From contig JAOAHZ010000001.1 in assembly GCA_026414975.1 (NCBI GenBank), forward strand, positions 167,034-231,033: a DNA stretch of 64,000 nucleotides, written 5' to 3'. The number at the start of each line of letters is the position of its first letter. Position 1 is the first letter of the stretch. This document shows positions 18,497 through 26,947 of the stretch, piece by piece. A model generated the notes under the pieces. It saw nothing but the letters and a program-made list of their open reading frames with translations. It was not told the origin of the DNA and ran no database searches. The translations under genes were made by a program, and so were the position numbers. The DNA is from Bacteroidia bacterium. GTDB taxonomy: Bacteria > Bacteroidota > Bacteroidia > SpSt-205.

Positions 18497-21400
18497 ACTC
18501 GGGTGGGATGGGGTTGGCGCAGGACGTCAGCAAGCCCTTCTAAAAACACAAGCAAACGTTTAGGCGAATGCATGCCTCCGACCTCTAAAAGTAGGGCTTT
18601 GTCTGCCGGACTAAACTGAAAAGGAAGGCGAGGTCGCTGCTGATCCATGTATTCCAAAAGGGGCTGAAGGGGTACTTCAGGGGAGAGAGGCAGACGGGCT
18701 TTCTGACGGCGCACCTGGATGTAAGGCAATCCCAGCTCATCCCCAAGCCAGCGTAGTCTCATCACATCGGCTAAAAGGAGAACCTCTGCCGGGGGAGGAC
18801 CAAATCGATCTAATATCTCCCGCAATACCGCTTGAAGACTCGCTTCATCCGAGCTACTGCTCAGCTTTTGGTATATCTCTAACCGAGTCGCTGCGTAAGG
18901 GATCCAAGTCTCTGGGATTCGGATCATCCAATCGCAGTCAACTGTGCAGCGAGGTTGTCTTTTTCCGGAGGATGTCTGAAGGGTCAGACCTTCTTCCTCT
19001 TGGATTTGAGCGATGGCTTCTTCTAAGTACTCTTGAAAGAGATCATAGCCTACTTCGGCGATGAACCCACTCTGCTCTCGTCCAAAAAGGTCCCCCGCTC
19101 CACGCAACTCTAAATCTCGCATGGCGATTTGAAAGCCGCTACCCAAATCGCTAAACTCTTCCAGAGCCTCCAAGCGCCGTAGCGCTTCTGGACTCAGAAA
19201 ATGTAGGCCCGGCACTAAGAAGTAACAATAAGCCCGCCTCCCACTGCGTCCTACGCGCCCCCGAAGCTGGTGTAGATCGCTTAAGCCAAAGCGATGAGCG
19301 TGATGAACGATTATGGTATTCACATTCGGAATATCCAAGCCAGACTCCACGAGATTCGTGCTAACCAGCACATCTATCTGCTGATAGATGAAAGCAAGCA
19401 GAATGTCCTCCACTTGTTTAGCAGGCATTTGAGCATGAACAAACGCTATCTCGGCTTGAGGGAGAAGCTGTCTCAGCTCCTGGGTAATTTTCGGTAGCTC
19501 CTGTATCTGGTTATGGACAAAGAAGGCTTGTCCCTCCCGACTGAGTTCGCGTTCAAGGGCTTCCTTTACCAGCTCCCAAGAGAATGGCAGGACATGCGTC
19601 TCTACGGGTAGACGATTTTTAGGGGGCGTGGTAATAAGAGAAATGGAGCGAATGCCATGTAGCGCCATCTGAAGGGTACGCGGAATAGGCGTAGCACTCA
19701 TGGAGAGCGTATCCACCGTAGGGTACTTCTCCCGCAGCTTTTCTTTCGCCATGACACCAAACTTGTGCTCCTCGTCTATGATCAGTAATCCCAAGTCATG
19801 AAACTGCACATCATCGGACAGCAGGCGATGCGTACCTATGATGATATCTATCTCCCCTTGAGCCAGCTTTTGAAGAAGGCGTTTTTGTTCCTTGGGGGAC
19901 TGGAGGCGACTCAGAGCGCCCAAACGAACCGGGAAGCCTTCCAGCCGAGCTTCCATGGTGCCCAAATGCTGCATGACAAGTACCGTGGTAGGAGCTAAGA
20001 AGGCCACCTGCTTACCCTCCTGGACCGCCTTGAACGCCGCACGGATTGCTACCTCTGTCTTGCCGAAGCCCACGTCCCCACATAAAAGGCGATCCATCGG
20101 ATGAGGGCTCTCCATATCCTTTTTTATCTCAGCGATTGCCTGTAGCTGGTCGGGAGTCTCCTCATAAGGGAAGCGTGATTCCATTTCAAGCTGTTGTAAT
20201 GTGTCGCTACTATAGGCGTAGCCGGGTAGCAGACGCCGTTTCGCATAAAGACGGACCAAATCTATGGCCATCTCACGCAAGCGGCGGCGAACTCGCTCGG
20301 TTGTACGCTGCCAGTCTGAGCTTCCCAGTCGGCTAAGCTTAGGTTCAGCCTCCCCTATAGCCCGATAGCGCCCAATCTCGTTAATCTGAGTAATCGGCAC
20401 ATACACCACCGCATCATCAGCGAAAATAAGTCTCACCCCTTCCTGGGGGGGGTCTGACTTGGGAATCGTAACTAAACCCCCAAAGCGAGCTATACCGTAT
20501 TGCCTATGGACGACATAGTCGCCAGGTTGAAGTTCATACAGCTCTCGCAGCGCCAGCGCCTCACTTCGTCTAAAGCTACGATGAGTTGGAGGGGCATAAA
20601 ACCGCCGAAATATCTGATGGTCTGAATAAAAAGCCCGCTGAGTCTGGGGATCATAAAACCCCGCTGATAAACTGCCTAAGTGATAGACTACAGGGTAAGG
20701 GAGCTCCGCTTGTCTTAGGAGACGCTCTATACGCGCCTGCTGCTTTTCATTTTCCGCATATAAGTGAAGCGTCTCCAAGGGCAGCCCCCGTAAATGGTCA
20801 TACAAGAGAGCCAAGTTATGGGGGAAACTGGGCTGGGGATGTGTAGGATAAGCCAGCACCTCCGTGGGAGCTAAAGCTGGCTCATGGCCGAGCTCCACCC
20901 CTCGACCAGCTAAAGACAGAAAGGTTGTTTCAGCGGCCTCATCTCCGAGGCGCTTTAGCTGAGCCAAACAGCCCTGCCCCTCTATTAGAATAATCTCGGC
21001 CTCCGAGGGCAAAAACTGATCTACCGTGGCTATGGGCTCAGCCTCTATAGCCGTAGGAGCTGGGAGCAGGTAGGCTTGGGTCAGCTCACCTTCTGACAGT
21101 TGGGTGTCAGGGTCGAAGCGCTGGATGCGGACGAGCTTATCCCCTTCAAATCGCAGACGCAGAGGGTGTACATGAGCATAACTGAAGACGTCCAAGACCG
21201 ACCCGCGCCATGCGTATTCGCCTGGCATACTGACGGTATCCGTTTCGCTAAAATCGTATGCGCTCAGAAGCTCCAAAAGGAAGTCTCGATCAGCCGTACC
21301 GCCAGCATCCAATCGGAATACATGAGACCGCCACCTTTCAGGACTAGGCAGCTTCTCGGCTAAGAGAGAGGCCGGGCCTACGATTAGCCAGACTTGACCC

Positions 21401-21693
21401 GCTAAAAGCTGAGTGATATAGTAGCTGCGCTCTAAGGCGAGAGCATTCTGCACAGAGGGGGAGGCTTTGGGGGAATGGGAAAGCACAGCTATGGGGGCTT
21501 CAGCTCCTGAGAAGAGCCTTAGGTCAGCGGCCACGGTCTGAGCCATTTCATCATGGGGTAAGAGGATAAAAAAGGTTCTTGGGCGCTTCTGGAAGGCGTA
21601 GGCTATCCAAAGCGCAGCCGCTGCACCCCGCAGCCCTTGGACGTGGGCAGGCCGCTTGAGGGCTTGAACTTCTGGGAGATTTAGCTCCATCAT
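18493..21693 (-). CDS. mfd: Transcription-repair coupling factor Mfd
   Basis: A 1066-aa ATPase that removes RNA polymerase stalled at lesions and recruits UvrA. Residues 1-370 form the UvrB-like and species-specific domains. The RNA polymerase-interacting CarD-like domain is near 395-460 (LQPGDYVVHRQYGIARFGG). The helicase core follows, with Walker A GDVGFGKT, DEEH box IIDEEHKFGV, SATPIPRTLQMAL, and motif VI region QLRGRVGRSGRRAYCYF. The TRCF C-terminal domain closes the protein. The start reads ATG ATG; either may be used. It lies 6 nt after the TIGR01777 gene and overlaps holA, forming a three-gene operon. Confidence 0.97.
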   Translation of the reverse strand: MMELNLPEVQALKRPAHVQGLRGAAAALWIAYAFQKRPRTFFILLPHDEMAQTVAADLRLFSGAEAPIAVLSHSPKASPSVQNALALERSYYITQLLAGQVWLIVGPASLLAEKLPSPERWRSHVFRLDAGGTADRDFLLELLSAYDFSETDTVSMPGEYAWRGSVLDVFSYAHVHPLRLRFEGDKLVRIQRFDPDTQLSEGELTQAYLLPAPTAIEAEPIATVDQFLPSEAEIILIEGQGCLAQLKRLGDEAAETTFLSLAGRGVELGHEPALAPTEVLAYPTHPQPSFPHNLALLYDHLRGLPLETLHLYAENEKQQARIERLLRQAELPYPVVYHLGSLSAGFYDPQTQRAFYSDHQIFRRFYAPPTHRSFRRSEALALRELYELQPGDYVVHRQYGIARFGGLVTIPKSDPPQEGVRLIFADDAVVYVPITQINEIGRYRAIGEAEPKLSRLGSSDWQRTTERVRRRLREMAIDLVRLYAKRRLLPGYAYSSDTLQQLEMESRFPYEETPDQLQAIAEIKKDMESPHPMDRLLCGDVGFGKTEVAIRAAFKAVQEGKQVAFLAPTTVLVMQHLGTMEARLEGFPVRLGALSRLQSPKEQKRLLQKLAQGEIDIIIGTHRLLSDDVQFHDLGLLIIDEEHKFGVMAKEKLREKYPTVDTLSMSATPIPRTLQMALHGIRSISLITTPPKNRLPVETHVLPFSWELVKEALERELSREGQAFFVHNQIQELPKITQELRQLLPQAEIAFVHAQMPAKQVEDILLAFIYQQIDVLVSTNLVESGLDIPNVNTIIVHHAHRFGLSDLHQLRGRVGRSGRRAYCYFLVPGLHFLSPEALRRLEALEEFSDLGSGFQIAMRDLELRGAGDLFGREQSGFIAEVGYDLFQEYLEEAIAQIQEEEGLTLQTSSGKRQPRCTVDCDWMIRIPETWIPYAATRLEIYQKLSSSSDEASLQAVLREILDRFGPPPAEVLLLADVMRLRWLGDELGLPYIQVRRQKARLPLSPEVPLQPLLEYMDQQRPRLPFQFSPADKALLLEVGGMHSPKRLLVFLEGLADVLRQPHPTRV

Positions 21694-21699
21694 TTCGGA

Positions 21700-22581
21700 C
21701 TAAGGTAGAAGGTCTCGGACAGCTTCGTCAAGAGTCGGATAAGTGAAAGAGAACCCTTCGGATAAGAGACGCTGAGGCACCGCATAGACCCCACGCGTGA
21801 GAGTGAGTGCCATCTCACCAAAAGCGAAACGGAGCGCCGACTCGGGAATGGGGACTAAGAGAAGCCCCTTTTTGCGGCGGAGGATAACTTCTGCCAGCTC
21901 CTTAGCGCTTACAGGCTGGGGAGCTGTGAGGTTATACACCCCCGTTTTAGCAGGCTGTTCCATAATCCATAGGAAGGCCCGCACCACATCTGTTAGATGA
22001 ACCCACGAAAATCCCTGCACCCCGGGAAGGAAGTAACTACCTATTCCGAACCAGAAGGCGCGGCGCAGCTGAATCCAAGCTCCACCCGTGCGAGCCAAGA
22101 CGACCCCCAACCGCAAGATAACCGCAGAGGGAGAGGCTTCTTGCGCGGCCTTTTCCCAGGCTTGGGCCAAGCCAGCCAGAAAGTCTGTCCCCGGTGGGCT
22201 CGTCTCAGCAAGCCGCTCCATGGAGAGGGTGTGCCCGTAGTACCCCACCGCAGAGGCAGATAAGAGCCGCGCCTGAGGGACATAGCGCTGCATCCATTGG
22301 CTCAACTGATGGGTAAGTTCCACCCGACTCTCCCAGAGCTCTCGCTTGTAAGTCTCTGTCCAGCGCCTTGCGGCTATATTAGCCCCAGCTAAGTTTATTA
22401 CCGCCTCTATCTTCTCTTCCGAAAGGTGGGGCGGGATGTGACGACCATCCCACTGAATAAAGGCGGGGGACTGTGGAGCCTGACGAGTCAAGACAAGCGG
22501 CTCATATCCCGCTTTCCGTAAAGCTGGGATTAGAGCTTGCCCGATAAGTCCTGTACCCCCCGTCAAAAGTACCTTTCGCAC
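21700..22581 (-). CDS. TIGR01777-type NAD-dependent epimerase-like protein (YfcH family)
   Basis: About 293 aa from GTG 22581 (or 298 from TTG 22596). An extended short-chain dehydrogenase/reductase fold is shown by the nucleotide-binding loop LLTGGTGLIGQALIPAL at the N-terminus and INLAGANIAARRW. The catalytic-type region SASAVGYYG follows, then FSWVHLTDVVRAFLW. The C-terminal DUF1731-like end (VPQRLLSEGFSFTYPTLDEA) is characteristic of the family. The substrate is unknown. An AGGAGG sequence lies 3 nt before the GTG, which favours that start. It leads the operon with mfd and holA. Confidence 0.9.
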   Translation of the reverse strand: MRKVLLTGGTGLIGQALIPALRKAGYEPLVLTRQAPQSPAFIQWDGRHIPPHLSEEKIEAVINLAGANIAARRWTETYKRELWESRVELTHQLSQWMQRYVPQARLLSASAVGYYGHTLSMERLAETSPPGTDFLAGLAQAWEKAAQEASPSAVILRLGVVLARTGGAWIQLRRAFWFGIGSYFLPGVQGFSWVHLTDVVRAFLWIMEQPAKTGVYNLTAPQPVSAKELAEVILRRKKGLLLVPIPESALRFAFGEMALTLTRGVYAVPQRLLSEGFSFTYPTLDEAVRDLLP

Positions 22582-22718
22582 AGCCCTCCTAAACAAATAG
22601 CACGCCCGACCCCAGTTCTACAGCTCCAGCCTTCATTGATACCCATCTGACTATCTTGCCGGCTTATTTAGGCTATCCGATTCGCCCCCACGGCCTAAGT
22701 CCAGAAGAGCTTTCCCCA

Positions 22719-23261
22719 TTACTGAGGCGGCAAGGTTAGACGACCCTTGAGTATCTCTTGAATGAGCTGCTCAGGGGGCTTGCCCAGGGTCTCAATCGAA
22801 CGGCGAGCGTCTTTGGCTAACTCATGGTCAGGATAGAACCGCAAAAAGTCTTCGTACCGCTCACGCGCCTTGGCTGTGTCCTGCAAGGCCGTCTCATACA
22901 GAAATGCCTCATAAAACAGGGCTTTGGGAGCCAGAGAGGACCGATGTCGGAATCGCTCATCCACCTGCCGTAGAATCCCTACAGCGCGGGAAGCATCGCC
23001 AAAATAAGTCCCGTAAATCTCAGCCGCTTCTATCAAGAGCCGGGGAACTTCAGCGTGATTGGGGTATTTCTTGGCAAATGCTTCTTCCTTGCGCGCAAGT
23101 TCTAAGGCAGTACTCATGAATAAGGAGCTTTGGGCCCCCTGTTTCTCTAACAACACGCGGAGGTCCCTTTGGAGCTTGCTTATTTCATCAAGCTCCGGCA
23201 GGCGTGGCGCACATGCCACGAGCAAGAGTCCTATTTCACTGACAAGCTTCAGCCAGCGCAT
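22719..23261 (-). CDS. TPR-like lipoprotein
   Basis: About 180 aa from ATG 23261, with a signal ending in lipobox LLLVAC (Cys near residue 17). The mature part is helical with tetratricopeptide-like repeats (FAKKYPNHAEVPRLLIEAAE, ALFYEAFLYETALQDTAKA, YEDFLRFYPDHELAKDARRS). This resembles YfgC/BamD-like periplasmic TPR scaffolds. A longer reading from 23330 is open but would bury the lipobox at residue 40. The start lies 26 nt inside the hisS 3' end, so it is probably the last gene of the ribosomal operon. Function unknown. Confidence 0.75.
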   Translation of the reverse strand: MRWLKLVSEIGLLLVACAPRLPELDEISKLQRDLRVLLEKQGAQSSLFMSTALELARKEEAFAKKYPNHAEVPRLLIEAAEIYGTYFGDASRAVGILRQVDERFRHRSSLAPKALFYEAFLYETALQDTAKARERYEDFLRFYPDHELAKDARRSIETLGKPPEQLIQEILKGRLTLPPQ

Positions 23262-24570
23262 GGAGTGGAAGGGTTTGCTGCGTGTGATGATGGAGGTCCT
23301 TGAGCTGAGCTGTTTCGGTTTGTTCTTCATGAGCTCCTACGATGACTATCCAACGAAAGCCCCGACGCTGAGCGTATTCCAACTGTTTAGTGAGCTTTTT
23401 AGGAGCAGGGTAAGCGAAAGCCGATTGACCCGCAGCATGGAGGGTACGCACTATGTGCTGCACGTAGGTAGGAGAAGCATCTATCCAGGCCACAAGGACT
23501 GACGAGGGCCCAGCTTCCGAAGCCCCTGTATCTTCCAGCAAAGCAAAGATTCGCTCAATGCCGAAAGAGAGTCCCATCGCAGGTAAATCAGGCCCTCCGA
23601 AGTCAGACACTAAGCTGGCATAGGCTCCGCCTGCGGCAATGCTTCCTACTCCGCTCCCCGGCACCCGTATCTCATACACATAACCCGTGTAATACTCCAA
23701 GCCCCGCGCAAGTGTAGGGTCCCATTTCACTCGGAGGGCTTCATCCGAGGAGCCTAAAAGAGAAGGTAAAACAGACAGGTCCGACTGCAGAGAAGGCACC
23801 TTCGCTATCTCATTGAAGAGCGCCTCTGAGACATCCAGGCCAGGATTGAGCCAAGCAGGTAAAGTATATCCCTCCTCTCGGAAGAGGGCTTCTACAGTAG
23901 GCCAGCCTATCTTATCGGCCTTATCTAAGCGTGCGCAAAATGTCCCGAACTGTTCGGCAGGCCACTTTACTTCTTGAGCGGCATATTCTAAAAGGGCTCG
24001 GTGATTAAGGTGTAGCACAGCTCCTTGGATTCCGAGAGCCTTTAGCCCGGCCCGAGCGATATCTATCATCTCTAAAAGGGGGACGATACCTTCTGCCCCA
24101 ACAATATCTACATCACACTGATAAAATTCTCGGAAACGCCCGCGCTGAGGGCGATCTGCTCGCCAGACTGGCTGAATCTGATATCGCTTGAAAGGAAATA
24201 CCAGCTCCCCTGCATGCTGGGCCACCCAGCGCGCCATGGGAACGGTAAGATCATAACGAAGCGCTTTGTCTGTAATGTAAGGCAGGAGCGTAGTACTACT
24301 CTGAGTAGCCTCATCAGGCACACCAGCGAGAAAATCACCTGAGTTTAGGATGCGAAAGAGGAGCTTATCCCCTTCCTCCCCGTATTTGCCCAGGAGTACA
24401 GATAGAAGCTCCACGGCGGGGGTCTCCAAAGGCTCATACCCGTATTGTTCAAAGATTTGGGCCAGAGTATGGAGAAGGCGGCGGCGGCGCCTGACCTCAG
24501 CTGGGCCAAAATCCCGAAAACCTGAAGGTAAAGCTGGACGAACTTTTTCAGGCTTCAGGGCCCTTGGCAA
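23236..24570 (-). CDS. hisS: Histidyl-tRNA synthetase
   Basis: A 444-aa class II synthetase charging tRNA-His. Motif 1 region is LPSGFRDFGPAEVRRR, motif 2 is near QPVWRADRPQRGRFREFYQC, the His-specific motif is RGLEYYTGYVYEI, and motif 3 is MGLSFGIERIF. The C-terminal anticodon-binding domain is about 350-444. The only plausible start is TTG 24570, 23 nt inside the rpsB end; the next conserved segment begins at residue 14, so little else fits. It takes the place that tsf usually has after rpsB. Confidence 0.96.
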   Translation of the reverse strand: MPRALKPEKVRPALPSGFRDFGPAEVRRRRRLLHTLAQIFEQYGYEPLETPAVELLSVLLGKYGEEGDKLLFRILNSGDFLAGVPDEATQSSTTLLPYITDKALRYDLTVPMARWVAQHAGELVFPFKRYQIQPVWRADRPQRGRFREFYQCDVDIVGAEGIVPLLEMIDIARAGLKALGIQGAVLHLNHRALLEYAAQEVKWPAEQFGTFCARLDKADKIGWPTVEALFREEGYTLPAWLNPGLDVSEALFNEIAKVPSLQSDLSVLPSLLGSSDEALRVKWDPTLARGLEYYTGYVYEIRVPGSGVGSIAAGGAYASLVSDFGGPDLPAMGLSFGIERIFALLEDTGASEAGPSSVLVAWIDASPTYVQHIVRTLHAAGQSAFAYPAPKKLTKQLEYAQRRGFRWIVIVGAHEEQTETAQLKDLHHHTQQTLPLHALAEACQ

Positions 24571-25270
24571 GGGACTCTACTTTCGCTGCTTCCAATCCCT
24601 CTCGTATCGCTGCCGTGATGACCCCAGTGATTAGCTCTATAGACTTGGTGGAATCGTCATTAGAAGGAATAGGGAAGGTTACCTTAGTGGGGTCAGCGTT
24701 CGTATCCACGATAGCAAACGTAGGGATATTGAGGCGGTTAGCTTCAGCCAAGGCTATCTCCTCTTCTACAATATCCACGATATACACTCCAGCAGGGGGA
24801 AAGTGAGGCATTCGTGCAATGCCCCCGAGAAAGCGCTCCAGTTTCTCCTTTTCACGAAGCTTTTGAAGACGCTCCCGCTTAGAAATCTTCTCAAAGGTAC
24901 CATCGCGCATCATGCGCTCAATAGCTTCCATTTTGGTGATAGAGCGGCGGATGGTCTTATAGTTAGTGAGCATACCACCCAACCAGCGCTCAGTGACATA
25001 AGGCATGCCAACGGACTCAGCCATCTCTTTGAGAATCTCTCTTGCCTGCTTCTTCGTTCCTACGTACAAAATGGAGCGTCCTTGACGAGCAATTTCTCGC
25101 ACCGCTTTGGCCGCATCTTCTAAAAGGCGCTGGGTCTTGAGAACATCTATAAGGTGGATTTTGTCCTTTTCCATGAAAATGTAAGGGCGCATGCGAGGGT
25201 TCCAGCGACTGCGCAAGTGCCCCAAATGAACACGCGCCTCTAAAAGCTGCTCTACTGTAGGGATGTACAT
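24548..25270 (-). CDS. rpsB: 30S ribosomal protein S2
   Basis: A 240-aa small-subunit protein bound near S1 at the neck of the 30S. Family features are LLEARVHLGHLRSRWNPRM at the N-terminus, FVGTK-like ILYVGTKKQAREI, VTERWLGGMLTNYKTI, and the C-terminal AEANRLNIPTFAIVDTNADP followed by VTFPIPSNDDSTKSIEL. It starts 1 nt after rpsI and overlaps hisS by 23 nt. Confidence 0.98.
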   Translation of the reverse strand: MYIPTVEQLLEARVHLGHLRSRWNPRMRPYIFMEKDKIHLIDVLKTQRLLEDAAKAVREIARQGRSILYVGTKKQAREILKEMAESVGMPYVTERWLGGMLTNYKTIRRSITKMEAIERMMRDGTFEKISKRERLQKLREKEKLERFLGGIARMPHFPPAGVYIVDIVEEEIALAEANRLNIPTFAIVDTNADPTKVTFPIPSNDDSTKSIELITGVITAAIREGLEAAKVESLAKGPEA

Positions 25271-25271
25271 A

Positions 25272-25676
25272 CTATCGCTTGGAAAACTGGAAGCTTTTGC
25301 GGGCTTTCTTGTGTCCGTAGTGCTTGCGCTCCACTTGGCGGGAGTCCACGGTTAGAAGGCCGGCTTTGCGGAGGAAAGGACGGCGAGTTTCATCCTCTTG
25401 AACGAAGGCTCGGGCGATAGCCAAGCGTAGGGCTTCAGCTTGTCCCTTTATGCCTCCTCCCTTCGCATAAGCGATAATATCATACCGGCCAGGGTCTAAG
25501 CCTAATACCTCAAAAGGACGCAGAATCTCAAGCTGATAAATCTCCGAGGGAAAGTACTCCTTCCACGGACGGCGATTGACTAAAAACCGACCCGAACCCG
25601 GACGCAGATAGAGCCGAATCACAGCATTTTTTCTGCGCCCTACGGCATGGATATAGCTCTGCAAAGTAGCATTCAT
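25272..25676 (-). CDS. rpsI: 30S ribosomal protein S9
   Basis: A 134-aa protein whose C-terminal tail reaches the P-site tRNA. Shown by AVGRRKNAVIRLYLRPGSG, the GGGIKGQAEALRLAIARAF signature, and the basic end KKARKSFQFSKR. Its start overlaps the rplM stop by 4 nt. Confidence 0.98.
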   Translation of the reverse strand: MNATLQSYIHAVGRRKNAVIRLYLRPGSGRFLVNRRPWKEYFPSEIYQLEILRPFEVLGLDPGRYDIIAYAKGGGIKGQAEALRLAIARAFVQEDETRRPFLRKAGLLTVDSRQVERKHYGHKKARKSFQFSKR

Positions 25677-26116
25677 ACAGGTAGGGTTATAGGTTTAGGT
25701 TGCTGAGCTGCATGCGGATGATGAGCGCCAGTGTATACAAAGAGGTTCCTTAGCATACGGACTTGAAGGCGGTTTTTAGGCAGCATGCCCTTGACTGCAT
25801 GACGAATAACCTGCTCGGGTGTAAGGCGATAGATGGGAATATGACGCTGACCACCCGGATAACCCGTGTGCCGAATATAGACCTTCTGCAAAGGCTTTTT
25901 GCCGCCGAGGACAACCTTTTCTGCATTAATCACAATGACTGCTGCACCCAAATTCCATTGAGGAGCAAAGTAGGGCAAATGCTTGCCCCGCAGCAGACGG
26001 GCTACGCCGCTGGCGAGGCGTCCCAAAGGCATCCCTGTCGCATCTACAACAAACCATTCTCGGACACGACCTTTTGGCCTCACCATTGGCGTCCGGTACA
26101 AGGGTAGGCTTTTCAC
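25673..26116 (-). CDS. rplM: 50S ribosomal protein L13
   Basis: A 147-aa large-subunit protein. Signature stretches are WFVVDATGMPLGRLAS, GKHLPYFAPQWNLGAAVIV and VKGMLPKNRLQVRMLRNL. The start is GTG 26116, supported by TACCTTTG ending 8 nt upstream. It is the first gene of rplM-rpsI-rpsB-hisS-lipoprotein, all overlapping or nearly so. Confidence 0.97.
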   Translation of the reverse strand: MKSLPLYRTPMVRPKGRVREWFVVDATGMPLGRLASGVARLLRGKHLPYFAPQWNLGAAVIVINAEKVVLGGKKPLQKVYIRHTGYPGGQRHIPIYRLTPEQVIRHAVKGMLPKNRLQVRMLRNLFVYTGAHHPHAAQQPKPITLPV

Positions 26117-26124
26117 AGCGGCAG

Positions 26125-26132
26125 CAAAGGTA
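26125..26132 (-). promoter_or_regulatory. TAnnTTTG -7 box of the rplM operon
   Basis: TACCTTTG on the minus strand ends 8 nt before the GTG start of rplM. It drives a ribosomal protein operon with almost no leader, so an L13-type leader regulator would have no room. Confidence 0.75.
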
Positions 26133-26150
26133 TAAACTTCTCTGCATATC

Positions 26151-26158
26151 TACCTTTG
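26151..26158 (+). promoter_or_regulatory. TAnnTTTG -7 box of phhB-dut
   Basis: TACCTTTG ends 4 nt before the phhB ATG. It is divergent from the rplM box, with 18 nt between the two elements. Confidence 0.75.
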
Positions 26159-26162
26159 TAGC

Positions 26163-26468
26163 ATGCAAACCTATACTAAGGAGGAAATTCAGCAGCGTCT
26201 GACTTTTTTCCCTGAATGGCGCTACCAGCAAGGCAGCTTAGTGCGAGAATACGAGTTTGAGGACTTTTTAGGGGCGTGGTCCTTCTTGACACAGGTAGCT
26301 CTCTTAGCGGAACGCCACAATCACCACCCTGAGATTTGGAACGTATATAATCGGGTGCGCCTTAGTTGGAGCACCCATGAGGCAGGGGGTATCACAGAGC
26401 GAGACTTTACTCTCGTGGAAGAGGTAGACCGGGCGTATGCAGCGACTCGCCGTGCGTATAAGAAATGA
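26163..26468 (+). CDS. phhB: 4a-hydroxytetrahydrobiopterin dehydratase (PCD/DCoH)
   Basis: A 101-aa pterin carbinolamine dehydratase, which recycles the pterin product of aromatic amino acid hydroxylases. The active-site pattern is clear: [20 protein letters not shown] (the HHP with paired His) and [16 protein letters not shown]. Length is standard. No aromatic amino acid hydroxylase gene is in the window. It overlaps dut by 32 nt, and both are driven by the promoter 4 nt upstream. Confidence 0.95.
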   Translation: MQTYTKEEIQQRLTFFPEWRYQQGSLVREYEFEDFLGAWSFLTQVALLAERHNHHPEIWNVYNRVRLSWSTHEAGGITERDFTLVEEVDRAYAATRRAYKK

Positions 26469-26880
26469 GTCGGGCCTCCCCCTGCCTGAATATGAGACGG
26501 AAGGCGCAGCGGGGATGGACTTGCGGGCAGCGCTTAAGGCTCCTATCACTTTAGCTCCAGGCGAGCGCCGGGCCATCCCCACAGGACTCTACATAGAGCT
26601 CCCCCCTGGCTACGAAGCCCAAGTACGACCCCGCAGCGGCTTAGCTCTTCGCTATGGTATCACCCTGCTCAATAGTCCGGGCACCATAGACTCAGACTAC
26701 AGAGGCGAGATCCAAGTGATTCTCATAAACCTTGGCACAGAGCCCTTTACGATAGAGGCAGGCATGCGGATAGCCCAACTCATCGTGGCGCCTGTGGTCC
26801 GAGTAGACTGGCAGGTAGTTGAGAGTTTGAATTCAACAATGCGGGGAACTGGTGGATTCGGTCATACAGGGGAGTTATGA
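26437..26880 (+). CDS. dut: Deoxyuridine 5'-triphosphate nucleotidohydrolase
   Basis: A 147-aa trimeric dUTPase, hydrolysing dUTP to dUMP and PPi. All five family motifs are visible: [45 protein letters not shown] and the C-terminal [10 protein letters not shown]. It is cotranscribed with phhB, whose end it overlaps by 32 nt. Confidence 0.98.
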   Translation: MQRLAVRIRNESGLPLPEYETEGAAGMDLRAALKAPITLAPGERRAIPTGLYIELPPGYEAQVRPRSGLALRYGITLLNSPGTIDSDYRGEIQVILINLGTEPFTIEAGMRIAQLIVAPVVRVDWQVVESLNSTMRGTGGFGHTGEL

Positions 26881-26947
26881 ATCCCACCCACTCGTTGGCT
26901 AAAAGGATTGAGTAAATGGTTGTAGCCTCCTATCCAAGTCCCCATCC

